Shown here piece after piece: positions 37,296 to 45,660 of a stretch of DNA of 62,088 bases. Origin of the DNA: an uncultured Bacteroidales bacterium. GTDB lineage: Bacteria > Bacteroidota > Bacteroidia > Bacteroidales > P3. Both the position numbers and the translations under genes were made by a program. The notes under the pieces were generated by a model. It was given only the letters and a program-made list of their open reading frames with translations, had not been told where the DNA came from and searched no databases. The first letter of the stretch is position 1. The number at the start of each line of letters is the position of its first letter. The stretch is from the NCBI GenBank assembly GCA_900318175.1, contig ONJQ01000013.1, positions 1-62,088 of the forward strand, given 5' to 3'.

Positions 37296-37361
37296 CATAT
37301 TGGCAGCAGTTGCCTTTGGACGACTGACGACTGCCGCCAACACAATAAAAACAAACTTACT

Positions 37362-37997
37362 ATGGCAGACAATTATTTAGAGAAACGATATGAAGAGGTG
37401 TTCGGTGCCGGACGCACCAAGGTGAAACGCGTGGGACACACGCTCGACGAGTTGCTGCTGCGCAACCGCAGCCAGCGCGGATACAACAAGGATTATGTGG
37501 TGAAACGCGAGGAGCTGGAACGCATTGTGGGCGTGTGCAGCAAGGTGCCTTCGGCCCGCAACCAGCAGGTGCTGCGCTTTCGATTGGTGACACGCGACAC
37601 GGGTGCCGACAAGGTGCTGCGCAACATTCGCCTTGGTGCTGCCCTGCCGGAGCTCCACCTCCCCTTCCCCGGCACTGAACCGGAGGCTTTCATTGTTATC
37701 TGCTCCACGGTCGAGGAGAACAAGATGGTGGACATTGACTTAGGCATTGCCATGCAGAGCATGCTGCTGAAGGCTGTGGAAATGGGGCTGAACGGATTGG
37801 CCATTGGTGCTTTTGACCGCAACGCGATAATCCGCGAGCTGGAACTGCCGCTGACGCCGCTGATGATTGTGGCCATCGGAAAGGGAATAGAAAAAATTGA
37901 GCTGAAGAGCATTGCACCCGATGAGAGCCACGCGTACTACCGCGAAGGCGGTGTGCACTACGTGCCCAAAGTGGGAACAAAGGATTTACTTATATAG
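37362..37997 (+). CDS. Nitroreductase-family flavoprotein
   Basis: This 211-aa protein has the FMN-binding nitroreductase fold: LLRNRSQRGYNKD (phosphate-contacting Arg-Ser-Arg), VCSKVPSARNQQVLRF, DIDLGIAMQSMLLKAVEMGLNG and a final YYREGGVHYVPK. The family reduces nitro compounds, quinones or flavins with NAD(P)H. The frame is open 40 codons further upstream but crosses the promoter, so the ATG at 37362 is chosen. Its last 12 nt overlap the convergent NusG-like gene. Confidence 0.85.
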   Translation: MADNYLEKRYEEVFGAGRTKVKRVGHTLDELLLRNRSQRGYNKDYVVKREELERIVGVCSKVPSARNQQVLRFRLVTRDTGADKVLRNIRLGAALPELHLPFPGTEPEAFIVICSTVEENKMVDIDLGIAMQSMLLKAVEMGLNGLAIGAFDRNAIIRELELPLTPLMIVAIGKGIEKIELKSIAPDESHAYYREGGVHYVPKVGTKDLLI

Positions 37998-38540
37998 CAG
38001 ACCTACCCGTTCAGGCTTGGGCGGGTCGATGGGTTGGAGGAGCTCCTGCTGGATGGTGACGGTGAGAAAGAGGTTGAGACCGGAAATCTCGACAGCAAAA
38101 TTGCCGTCCTGCTCGGAGCGGACTATCTGACCTTCCATACCGACAAACTCGCCTTCCACCACCCGCACGTAGGCGCCGACACGCAGCTGATTGAGATTGT
38201 GGACGTGGACATCGGCCATGGACTCGGCCAGTCGGCGCAGGTTGGTCATATCAATCTCCGGGATAACAGCGATGCCGGTGCTGGGGAAGGAGACGAAGCC
38301 ACACACACCTTTTATTTCACGCACACGCCACAGGTCGGCCTCGCGCATTTTGATGAATGTGTAAGAGGGGATGAGTGGCACTTCTACGCTCTTGACACGG
38401 TCTGACCAATGGCGCAACACGCGATGCAACGGAAGGTAGGCTTGGAGCTGCAACTCGTTGGCAATACGGGCGGTGACGGTCTTCTCGGCGCGGGGAGTGG
38501 TGTAGGCTGCCACCCATTGGGGCTGTTGGGTCAGTGACAT
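37986..38540 (-). CDS. NusG/UpxY-family transcription antiterminator
   Basis: This 184-aa protein has an N-terminal NGN domain (QWVAAYTTPRAEKTV, LPLHRVLRHWSDR, VEVPLIPSYTFIK) and a C-terminal KOW-type domain (GAYVRVVEGEFVGMEGQIV). These are the features of Bacteroidota NusG paralogues of the UpxY/RfaH type, which bind RNA polymerase and prevent termination, usually in capsule operons. No capsule operon is here. It starts 65 nt after hydC, and a strong terminator of the hydrogenase operon ends 5 nt before its ATG, so expression probably depends on read-through. It overlaps the convergent nitroreductase gene by 12 nt. Confidence 0.82.
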   Translation of the reverse strand: MSLTQQPQWVAAYTTPRAEKTVTARIANELQLQAYLPLHRVLRHWSDRVKSVEVPLIPSYTFIKMREADLWRVREIKGVCGFVSFPSTGIAVIPEIDMTNLRRLAESMADVHVHNLNQLRVGAYVRVVEGEFVGMEGQIVRSEQDGNFAVEISGLNLFLTVTIQQELLQPIDPPKPERVGLLYK

Positions 38541-38545
38541 GCTAT

Positions 38546-38581
38546 AAAAAAAAAGAAAGCCCCTACTGAGCGCAGGGGCTT
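38546..38581 (-). terminator. Terminator of hydrogenase operon, abutting the UpxY start
   Basis: Read on the minus strand: stem AAGCCCCT (38581-38574), 9-nt loop, AGGGGCTT (38564-38557), then TC and nine T (38554-38546). The T-run ends 5 nt before the NusG-like ATG at 38540. Confidence 0.92.
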
Positions 38582-38605
38582 GGCTCATGAAACCATGAAA
38601 AAAAC

Positions 38606-39085
38606 TTAAGCGTTGTACTCGGCAATGATGCCGGGAACCATGTCGGGAGTGAGACGGCCATAGACCTTGTCGCCAATCATGGCAACGGGAGCCAGACCGC
38701 AAGCACCGACGCAACGGAGGGTGTTCAGAGAGAACTTACCGTCGGCAGTGCACTTGCCAATCTCAACATTGAGAGCGCGTTTGAAAGCGTCGAGCACTTT
38801 CTCAGCACCACGGACGTAGCAAGCGGTACCCAGGCAGATGTCAATGGGGTGCTCACCCTTGGGGTTCATGGTGAAGAAGCTGTAGAAAGAGACGATACCA
38901 TAGACGCGGGACACGGGAATGTTGAGCTCATGAGCAACAACTTCCTGAACTTCGGCAGGGAGATAGCCGAATTTGCCCTGAACCTGATGGAGGACATTGA
39001 TTACCTCGCCGGCCTGGTTGTTGAAAGACTTGGCAATGTCTTTAATGACTTGGATTTTATCTTCAGATAATTTGATGTTTGCCAT
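38606..39085 (-). CDS. hydC: NuoE-like [2Fe-2S] subunit of [FeFe] hydrogenase (HydC)
   Basis: This 159-aa thioredoxin-like ferredoxin subunit of the NuoE/HydC family has all four cluster cysteines (C84, C89, C125, C129 in CLGTAC and CVGACG) and the helical N-terminal part (VINVLHQVQGKFGYLP). It would pass electrons between NAD(H) at HydB and the hydrogenase. It is the last gene of ferredoxin-hydB-hydA-hydC and is followed by a terminator. The ATG at 39085 is chosen over upstream frame extension. Confidence 0.93.
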   Translation of the reverse strand: MANIKLSEDKIQVIKDIAKSFNNQAGEVINVLHQVQGKFGYLPAEVQEVVAHELNIPVSRVYGIVSFYSFFTMNPKGEHPIDICLGTACYVRGAEKVLDAFKRALNVEIGKCTADGKFSLNTLRCVGACGLAPVAMIGDKVYGRLTPDMVPGIIAEYNA

Positions 39086-39168
39086 TGTGTTTTGTTGTTT
39101 GCGTGATGGGAGGCTGGCAAAGAGTGTATAGGTCACGCTTCACCAGCCGCCTGTCACTGATTATGTTT

Positions 39169-40935
39169 TTACTTTGTTGACTCGATTTTGTCCGAACGGT
39201 CGAAATAATGAGTATGCAGCTGCTCATGGCTGAGGTGGCCGCAAGGTTCGCCGTAGTACTCTTTGTAAATAGCAATGATGTCTGGGTTCTCATGGCTCTT
39301 GCGGATGGGTTTGCCAGCATCTTCGCGATAGGTGGCTTCCATACGTTTGCGGATGATGTCGCTGTTGCCATGGTGGTAGGGCTGGCCGGCGCCGCCGATG
39401 CAGCCACCGGGGCAAGCCATAACCTCGACGAAATGATAGCCGTTGGGGTTGCCGTTGCGGACCTGCTCCATAAGGATGCGGGCGTTGGCGAGGCTGTAGG
39501 CCACAGCAATCTTCAGCGGGAAGCCGTCGAAATCGATGGTAGCTTCCTTGATGCCCTGGAAACCGCGGGTCTCTTCGAAGTCGATGCGGGGCAGTGTCTT
39601 GCCGGTATGAACCTCGTAGGCGGTACGGAGGGCAGCCTCCATAACACCACCAGTGGCACCAAAGATGACACCGGCACCGGTGGACTGGCCAAGAGGATTG
39701 TCGAAGTCCTCTTCGGGCATGTCGTTGAGGTTGAGGTTGCACTGGCGGATCATGTGGGCGAGCTCGCGGGTGCTGAGGACGAAGTTGACATCGGGATCGC
39801 CATTGACGCTGAGTTCCTCACGGGCGCGCTCGCTCTTCTTGGCAAGGCAAGGCATGATGGAGACGACGATGAGGTCTTCGCGCTTGACACCCAGCTTGGG
39901 AGCCAGGTAGTTCTTGGCAACAGCACCGAACATGCCCTGAGGCGACTTGGCCGTGGAGGGATATTCAAGCAGGTCGGGGAAGTTCTTCTCGTAGAAGGCA
40001 ACCCAAGCGGGGCAGCAGGAGGTGAACATAGGCAGAGCCACCTTCTCGCCCTTGAGGGCCTTGCCGAGACGCTGCAGGAGTTCGGTACCCTCCTCCATAA
40101 TGGTGAGGTCGGCACTCCAGTCGGTGTCGAAGACCTTGTCGAAACCGAGGCGGCGGAGGGCAGCAGCCATCTTGCCGGTGACGATTTCGCCGGGCTTCAT
40201 GCCAAACTCTTCGCCGAGGGCCACGCGGACGGCAGGAGCGGTCTGAACGATAACTTTCTTGGTGGGGTCAGCAATGGCCTTGAGGACGTCGCTGATGTTG
40301 TCGACGAGAGTGAGGGCGCCGACGGGGCACACCTGGACGCACTGGCCGCAGTTGATGCAGCTGCTGTCGCCGAGGTTCTGCTCAAAAGCGGGAGCCACAA
40401 CAGCCTGGAAACCACGATTGACACCACTGAGGGCACCAGCGGTCTGGAACTTGTTGCACATGGTTTCGCAACGACGGCACATGACGCACTTGTCCATGTC
40501 GCGGTAGACGCTGAGGGTGCTGTCCTTGCGATAGTGAGACTGCTCGCCTTTGAAGGGGATTTCCTTGATGCCGAGACGTTTGGTGAGGGACTGGAGTTCG
40601 CAGTCGCCGTTCTTCTCGCACTGGAGGCAGTCGTTGGGGTGGTCGGAGAGGATGAGTTCAACCACGGTTTTGCGGGCGTTGATGACGCGGGCAGTGTGGG
40701 TGAAGACTTCCATGCCTTCCATGCAGTCAGTGGCGCAGGCAGGGGCGAGGTTTCTACGACCCTTGACCTCAACGACACAGACACGGCATCCGCCAGGTTT
40801 GTTTTCAAATTTCATCCCATCAAGCTCGAAATAGCAAAGAGTGGGAATATCGATACCGTTCATGCGGGCAGCTTTAAGAATAGTGGTGCCTTCGGGAACT
40901 TGAACCGGTTTATTATCTATTGTGAGATTAATCAT
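39169..40935 (-). CDS. hydA: [FeFe] hydrogenase catalytic subunit HydA
   Basis: This 588-aa group A hydrogenase has an N-terminal [2Fe-2S] domain (C34, C50, C53, C67), a His-Cys3 [4Fe-4S] site (H99, C103, C106, C112), two [4Fe-4S] clusters (C150-C160 and C193-C203) and an intact H-cluster: TSCCPAW (proton-path C307, ligand C308), MPCLAKK (C363) and ACPGGCIGG (C508, C512). With HydB and HydC it should form a cytoplasmic, probably electron-bifurcating, hydrogenase that makes H2 from NADH and reduced ferredoxin. Maturation genes hydE, hydF and hydG are not in the window. Confidence 0.96.
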   Translation of the reverse strand: MINLTIDNKPVQVPEGTTILKAARMNGIDIPTLCYFELDGMKFENKPGGCRVCVVEVKGRRNLAPACATDCMEGMEVFTHTARVINARKTVVELILSDHPNDCLQCEKNGDCELQSLTKRLGIKEIPFKGEQSHYRKDSTLSVYRDMDKCVMCRRCETMCNKFQTAGALSGVNRGFQAVVAPAFEQNLGDSSCINCGQCVQVCPVGALTLVDNISDVLKAIADPTKKVIVQTAPAVRVALGEEFGMKPGEIVTGKMAAALRRLGFDKVFDTDWSADLTIMEEGTELLQRLGKALKGEKVALPMFTSCCPAWVAFYEKNFPDLLEYPSTAKSPQGMFGAVAKNYLAPKLGVKREDLIVVSIMPCLAKKSERAREELSVNGDPDVNFVLSTRELAHMIRQCNLNLNDMPEEDFDNPLGQSTGAGVIFGATGGVMEAALRTAYEVHTGKTLPRIDFEETRGFQGIKEATIDFDGFPLKIAVAYSLANARILMEQVRNGNPNGYHFVEVMACPGGCIGGAGQPYHHGNSDIIRKRMEATYREDAGKPIRKSHENPDIIAIYKEYYGEPCGHLSHEQLHTHYFDRSDKIESTK

Positions 40936-40959
40936 TTTTCCTTGTTTTGGGTTTAAAGG

Positions 40960-41035
40960 TTTTATGGGTTTTAAAGGTTTTAAAGGTTTGGGGAGTGTGC
41001 CCCGGTCTAAACCTCTTAAATCTTTTGAACCTTTT
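40960..41035 (-). other. Intercistronic hairpin between hydB and hydA
   Basis: The 114-nt spacer contains repeated GGTTTTAAA words on one side and their imperfect complement on the other, closing on GGGG (40990-40993), loop AGTGTG and CCCC (41000-41003). Arms of about 30 nt pair imperfectly. No T-run follows in the reading direction, so it looks like an mRNA processing or stability element rather than a terminator. Confidence 0.6.
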
Positions 41036-41049
41036 CGACCATATTATTA

Positions 41050-42864
41050 TTACTTAACAGAGATGGCACCAAACTTACAGTTGTTGATACATGCACCGCA
41101 CTTGATACACTTGGTGGCATCGATGCTCATGGAAGCCAGCTTGTGGCCGGGAGCGGTATAGTCGGTGCGAGAGATGGCCTCGACGGGGCAACCCTTGGCG
41201 CACTTGCCGCAGCCGATGCACTTCTCGGCGTCGATAACATACTGCATAAGTTTCTTGCAGACACCTGCACGGCACTTCTTGTCGACGACGTGTTCGACGT
41301 ATTCATCCCAGAAGTTGTCGAGGGTGGAGAGAACGGGGTTGGGCGAGGTCTGACCAAGGCCGCAGAGGGCGGTGTCCTTGATGACAGCAGCGAGGTTGCG
41401 GAGCTCCTGGAGGTCTTCCATGGTGCCGCGACCGCTGGTAATCTTCTCAAGGATTTCGCACAGGCGCTTGTTACCGATACGGCAGGGTGAGCACTTACCG
41501 CAGCTCTCTTCGCAAGTGAACTCAAGGTAGAACTTGGCGATGGCGGGCATACAGCTGGTCTCGTCCATGACAACCATACCACCGGAACCCATCATGGAGC
41601 CAGCAGCAACGAGGCTGTCGTAGTCGATAGCGGTGTCGAGGTGCTTGGCAGTCAAGCAGCCACCGGAAGGACCACCGGTCTGGACGGCTTTGAACTGACG
41701 GCCATCCTTGATGCCACCACCGATCTCATAGATAATCTCACGGAGGGTGATGCCCATGGGAACCTCGATAAGGCCGACGTTGTTAATCTGGCCGGCAAGG
41801 GCGAACACCTTAGTACCCTTCGATTTCTCGGTACCGATTTTGTTGAACCAATCAGCACCCTTGGTGATGATTACGGGAACGTTGGCGAAGGTCTCAACAT
41901 TGTTGACGTTGGAGGGCTTGCCCATGTAGCCGCTGACAGCGGGGAACGGGGGTTTCAGAGTGGGCTCACCACGCTGGCCTTCCATGGAGTGGATAAGGGC
42001 GGTTTCCTCACCGCAGACGAAAGCACCGGCACCATAGCGGAGTTCAATGTCGAAATTGAAGCCAGTGCCAAGGATGTCGTCGCCAAGGAGGCCGTATTCA
42101 CGAGCCTGGGTGATGGCGATTTTCAGACGCTCGATGGCGAGGGGGTATTCAGCACGGATATAGACAAGACCCTTGCTGGCACCGATGGCGTAGCCGCAGA
42201 TGGCCATAGCCTCGACGATGCTGTTGGGGTCGCCCTCAAGGATGGAACGATCCATGAATGCACCGGGGTCGCCCTCGTCTGCATTGCAGATGACGTACTT
42301 CTGGTCAGCCTTGTTCTTGGCGCAGAGTTCCCATTTCAAACCAGTGGGGAAACCAGCACCGCCACGGCCACGGAGACCGGAGGCCTTGACCTCAGCAATA
42401 ACCTGCTCGGGGGTCATCTCGGTGAGACACTTGGCCAGAGCTTCGTAGCCGCCACGGGAGATGCACTCTTCGATATTCTCGGGATCCACAAAGCCGCAGT
42501 TGCGCAGAGCAATACGAATCTGCTTTTTGTAGAAGTCCATGTGTTTGGAGTCGCTGACATGCTCCTTGTTTTCGGGGTTCATGTAGAGCAGCTCGGGGAC
42601 TTTACGGCCTTTGATAAGATGCTCTTCGACAATGCGGCGCACATCCTCAGGCTTGACCTGGGTGTAGAACGTATTGTCAGGCATAATCTTGACGATGGGG
42701 CCTTTCTCGCAGAAGCCAAAGCAACCGGTCTTGATGACCTGCACTTCGTCCTGAAGATTCTTCTCTTTAAGAATGTTGTGGAAGTTTTCGATGATACCCA
42801 AGCTGTTGCTGGACTTACATCCAGTACCGCCACAAATGAGAACATGCATTTTGTACTTTGCCAT
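41050..42864 (-). CDS. hydB: NuoF-like NADH-binding subunit of [FeFe] hydrogenase (HydB)
   Basis: This 604-aa protein has an N-terminal thioredoxin-like [2Fe-2S] domain (C11, C16, C48, C52), a NuoF core binding FMN and NADH (GLRGRGGAGFPTG; ADEGDPGAFMDR; YGAGAFVCGEETAL), the NuoF [4Fe-4S] cluster (C455, C458, C461, C501) and a C-terminal two-cluster ferredoxin domain (C549-C559, C586-C596). This full set of domains is typical of HydB of trimeric bifurcating hydrogenases. Preceded 15 nt upstream by a small ferredoxin-like gene. Confidence 0.95.
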   Translation of the reverse strand: MAKYKMHVLICGGTGCKSSNSLGIIENFHNILKEKNLQDEVQVIKTGCFGFCEKGPIVKIMPDNTFYTQVKPEDVRRIVEEHLIKGRKVPELLYMNPENKEHVSDSKHMDFYKKQIRIALRNCGFVDPENIEECISRGGYEALAKCLTEMTPEQVIAEVKASGLRGRGGAGFPTGLKWELCAKNKADQKYVICNADEGDPGAFMDRSILEGDPNSIVEAMAICGYAIGASKGLVYIRAEYPLAIERLKIAITQAREYGLLGDDILGTGFNFDIELRYGAGAFVCGEETALIHSMEGQRGEPTLKPPFPAVSGYMGKPSNVNNVETFANVPVIITKGADWFNKIGTEKSKGTKVFALAGQINNVGLIEVPMGITLREIIYEIGGGIKDGRQFKAVQTGGPSGGCLTAKHLDTAIDYDSLVAAGSMMGSGGMVVMDETSCMPAIAKFYLEFTCEESCGKCSPCRIGNKRLCEILEKITSGRGTMEDLQELRNLAAVIKDTALCGLGQTSPNPVLSTLDNFWDEYVEHVVDKKCRAGVCKKLMQYVIDAEKCIGCGKCAKGCPVEAISRTDYTAPGHKLASMSIDATKCIKCGACINNCKFGAISVK

Positions 42865-42879
42865 AGTGTGTCCTCCGTA

Positions 42880-43275
42880 TTATTTGTCGATAGTTTCGTA
42901 ATTGACAGGAATGATACCCTCAACCAGTTCGCCATTCATGACATACTTGGTTAAAATCTCGTCAGCACGGTCGTTGTCGACGTGACCGAAAACGATGGGT
43001 TCTTTACCGGGGACACGCACCTCCAGTGTGGGTTCGGCATGGCAGTAGCCCATGCAGCCAGTCTGTGTGAAAACAGCGGCAATCTTGAGCTCTTCAGCCT
43101 TAGCCATCATGTGTTCCATAACTTGCTTGGCTCCGGCGGCGATACCGCAAGTGGCCATAGCTACTTTGATTTGCACAAGCGACTCGGGATGCTCGGCTTT
43201 CTCGCGAATATCCAGATTCGACTGAAGCTTCTCTCTCATGGCTTTGAGGTCAGCTAATGATTTTACTTTTGTCAT
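42880..43275 (-). CDS. Thioredoxin-like [2Fe-2S] ferredoxin-type protein
   Basis: This 131-aa protein resembles the small ferredoxin-like subunits found beside HydB. It has an N-terminal coiled helix (LADLKAMREKLQSNL) and a [2Fe-2S] thioredoxin-like domain with ATCGIAAGA (C43) and TGCMGYC (C74, C78). Only three of the usual four cysteines are in place, as the position after C43 that normally holds the second ligand is Ala. Similar CGIAAGA variants occur in clostridial hydrogenase clusters. It is the first gene of the hydrogenase operon. Confidence 0.85.
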   Translation of the reverse strand: MTKVKSLADLKAMREKLQSNLDIREKAEHPESLVQIKVAMATCGIAAGAKQVMEHMMAKAEELKIAAVFTQTGCMGYCHAEPTLEVRVPGKEPIVFGHVDNDRADEILTKYVMNGELVEGIIPVNYETIDK

Positions 43276-43387
43276 ATGAAAACTCCTTATTTTTGGATTA
43301 ATTTTGGATTAATATTCTTCTTAAATTTTATTTATTAAACTAATTAACAATACGATATACTCCACCAAAGGAGTATAACGTACAATG

Positions 43388-43418
43388 CAAAGATACACAT
43401 TTTATTTGATTGAGCAAG
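43388..43418 (-). promoter_or_regulatory. Promoter of hydrogenase operon
   Basis: Minus strand TATCTTTG (43395 to 43388) with a CTTG at the -33 position (43418-43415) and 19-nt spacing. The 5' leader is about 110 nt. Confidence 0.65.
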
Positions 43419-43462
43419 TATTGCAAAATATTTTTATTCATTTAGCGTTAGATAGACACTTT

Positions 43463-45382
43463 ATGGAACAACTGTCACCAATATCCCAACTGCAACGACA
43501 AGCCGATTTGCTCCGCATGGAAATGGCTTACGAACAGGAAGCATACTCCCGTTCGCTCAGCCTCGACCGCTTTGCCAGCCAAGTGCAGGAGCCCACCTGC
43601 CGTTACCCCGTGACCATTGGCAACACTGACTACAACGCCCTTGACCAGATGATTGTCACCGTCACCTTCGAAGTGGACGAGGACGAGCCCGACACCGAAT
43701 TCGAACCCGGCAAGCCTGTGGCCTTCTTCTCACTGGCCGACGACAACAGTTCCCTCCGCAAACTGCCTCACACCTACTACATCGAACAGGTGGGCACAGG
43801 CGTACTCTCTGTCTCCGTCCCCACCCGCGCCGCCCTCCAGTCGCTCCGCGCATCGGCACAGACCAAACTGCTTGGCATCCAGACTGCCATAGACACCACC
43901 AGCTATCAAGTGATGCTCGACGCCCTCAGCGCAGCCATGCGCAGCGACAACGAGCGTTTCATCCACCTGCGCGACACCCTCATAGGCCCCCTTCAGCCTC
44001 ATTTCCGCTCCCTGCCGCGGCTCTCTTTCCCCTGGCTCAACGCCAGCCAGCAGGATGCCGTCCAAAAGGTAATCGAAGCACAAGAGGTTACCATCATCCA
44101 CGGCCCTCCGGGAACAGGCAAAACCACCACCCTTGTCGAAGCCATCATCGAGACCCTTCAACGCGAGGAGCAAGTAATGGTCTGCGCCCCCAGCAACGCC
44201 GCTGTCGACTGGATTAGCGAGCAGCTCGCGCGCCGTGGCGTCAACGTGCTCCGCATCGGCAACCCCTTGCGCATGAGCGACGAGATGCTTGAATGCAGCT
44301 TCGAACGCCGCTATGCCGCCCATCCGGACTACGCCGAACTTTGGAGCATCCGCAAGGCACTGCGCGAAAGCCGCGACGACGCGACGCAGTCCCATGCCGC
44401 ACGTGCCCGTCGCGCCAAACTGCAAAGCCGTGCCACCGAGCTCGAAATCCGCATCCAGACCGACCTCTTCAACCAAGCCCGTGTCATCTCCTGCACCCTC
44501 ATTGGCAGCGCCTATCGCATCCTGGAACGCCGCCGTTTCCCCACCCTCTTCATCGACGAAGCCGCCCAAGCCCTCGAACCCGCCTGCTGGGCAGCCATCC
44601 TCAAGGCCGACCGTGTCGTCTTCAGCGGCGACCACCAGCAGCTGCCACCAACCATCAAGTGCCCGGATGCCGCACATGGCGGGCTGGACCGTACCCTTAT
44701 GCAAAAAGTGGTCCGCAGCAAACCCACCTGCGTCACCCTTCTCACCACCCAATACCGCATGCACCGCGACATCATGGCCTTTCCCTCGCAGTGGTTCTAC
44801 CACGGCCAGCTCAAAGCCGCACCCCAAGTGGCCGACCGCCTGGTCTCGCCGCTGGACACCCCTCTCACCTGGGTCGACACCTCCCTCTGCGGCTTTGGCG
44901 AAAAGCAAAACCGTCTCCTCAGCCGCTCCAACTCCGAGGAGGCACGCCTGCTCATCCACCTGCTGCGCGACTACATTGAAATGATAGGCCTCACACGCAT
45001 ACAGGACGACCGTGTCGACTTCGGCATCATCTCCCCCTACCGCGCCCAGGTGCGCCTCATTCGCCGTCTTCTCAAGTGGCAGAAATTCTTCCGCACACTC
45101 CGCCGCCACATCTCCGTCAACACCGTCGACGGCTTTCAAGGGCAGGAGCGCGACGTCATCGTCATCAGCATGGTGCGGGACAATGACCAAGGCACCATCG
45201 GCTTCCTCAACGACCTGCGCCGAATGAATGTGGCCATCACCCGCGCCCGCATGAAACTCATCATCGTCGGCAACGCCGAGACCCTCTCCCGCCACCGCTT
45301 CTACGCCCGGCTCATAGAGCACATCCAAGCCCATGGCGACTTCCTCACCCTCCCCGCGCCCGAGCCTGTCTCAGAGCCCTGA
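43463..45382 (+). CDS. Superfamily 1 (Upf1/SMUBP2-like) helicase
   Basis: This 639-aa SF1B helicase has a beta-barrel-containing N-terminal region and all main motifs: I (GPPGTGKTT, about 213), II (FIDEAAQ), III (GDHQQLPP), IV/R (QYRMH), V (VDGFQGQERDV) and VI (ITRARMKLIIVG). Such proteins unwind DNA or RNA:DNA 5' to 3'. Their role in bacteria is poorly defined. The ATG at 43463 is chosen over an upstream start inside the AT-rich spacer. It is divergent from the hydrogenase operon and monocistronic. Confidence 0.9.
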   Translation: MEQLSPISQLQRQADLLRMEMAYEQEAYSRSLSLDRFASQVQEPTCRYPVTIGNTDYNALDQMIVTVTFEVDEDEPDTEFEPGKPVAFFSLADDNSSLRKLPHTYYIEQVGTGVLSVSVPTRAALQSLRASAQTKLLGIQTAIDTTSYQVMLDALSAAMRSDNERFIHLRDTLIGPLQPHFRSLPRLSFPWLNASQQDAVQKVIEAQEVTIIHGPPGTGKTTTLVEAIIETLQREEQVMVCAPSNAAVDWISEQLARRGVNVLRIGNPLRMSDEMLECSFERRYAAHPDYAELWSIRKALRESRDDATQSHAARARRAKLQSRATELEIRIQTDLFNQARVISCTLIGSAYRILERRRFPTLFIDEAAQALEPACWAAILKADRVVFSGDHQQLPPTIKCPDAAHGGLDRTLMQKVVRSKPTCVTLLTTQYRMHRDIMAFPSQWFYHGQLKAAPQVADRLVSPLDTPLTWVDTSLCGFGEKQNRLLSRSNSEEARLLIHLLRDYIEMIGLTRIQDDRVDFGIISPYRAQVRLIRRLLKWQKFFRTLRRHISVNTVDGFQGQERDVIVISMVRDNDQGTIGFLNDLRRMNVAITRARMKLIIVGNAETLSRHRFYARLIEHIQAHGDFLTLPAPEPVSEP

Positions 45383-45660
45383 AGCACCTCTTTACCCCAA
45401 GGGGGGGGCCACCGGAAGCTATTCCCCTACAGCCTAAGGGAGCCATCGGCTCCACAATGCCACGGCAGTGGTCTATTACCAACCTGAACAGGCCACAGAT
45501 TCTGCTTCTGACTGTTTTTTGAGTGTTCTTTTCGGGATGCTGGAATGTTAAAAATTTTGTCGTGTCGTTTTTTGTTTGTACATTTGCAGTGTCGTTTAGA
45601 CAAACCGAAATGTTAAACAAACACTATAAATCAATTATTATCAACCCAAAAAGTACCACT
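45383..45660. other. Spacer with hairpin and promoter
   Basis: No gene is supported. A short hairpin GGAGCC-ATC-GGCTCC is at 45439-45453. The DUF5020 promoter is at 45556-45586. Confidence 0.5.
45556..45586 (+). promoter_or_regulatory. Promoter of the DUF5020-permease operon
   Basis: TTTG (45556-45559) and TACATTTG (45579-45586) with 19-nt spacing, a full consensus match, 74 nt before the start codon. Confidence 0.8.

Larger units (their letters stand above)
36811..37361. other. Divergent intergenic region with two promoters and a stem-loop
   Basis: No gene is supported. It holds the promoter of the giant adhesin (minus) and that of the nitroreductase (plus), and a perfect 10-bp inverted repeat, GTTGTTCTAC at 37153-37162 and GTAGAACAAC at 37171-37180, with an 8-nt loop. 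Confidence 0.6.

Noticed and set aside
39208-40956. 582-aa plus-strand frame
   Set aside because: Antisense to hydA, whose cluster-binding cysteines are all intact.
41641-42954. 437-aa plus-strand frame
   Set aside because: Antisense to hydB; no recognisable domain.
43730-45334. 534-aa minus-strand frame
   Set aside because: Antisense to the SF1 helicase, which has all helicase motifs.
45383-45660. Purine riboswitch before the DUF5020-permease operon
   Set aside because: The leader after the promoter is only about 74 nt and AT-rich, with no three-way junction that I could see.
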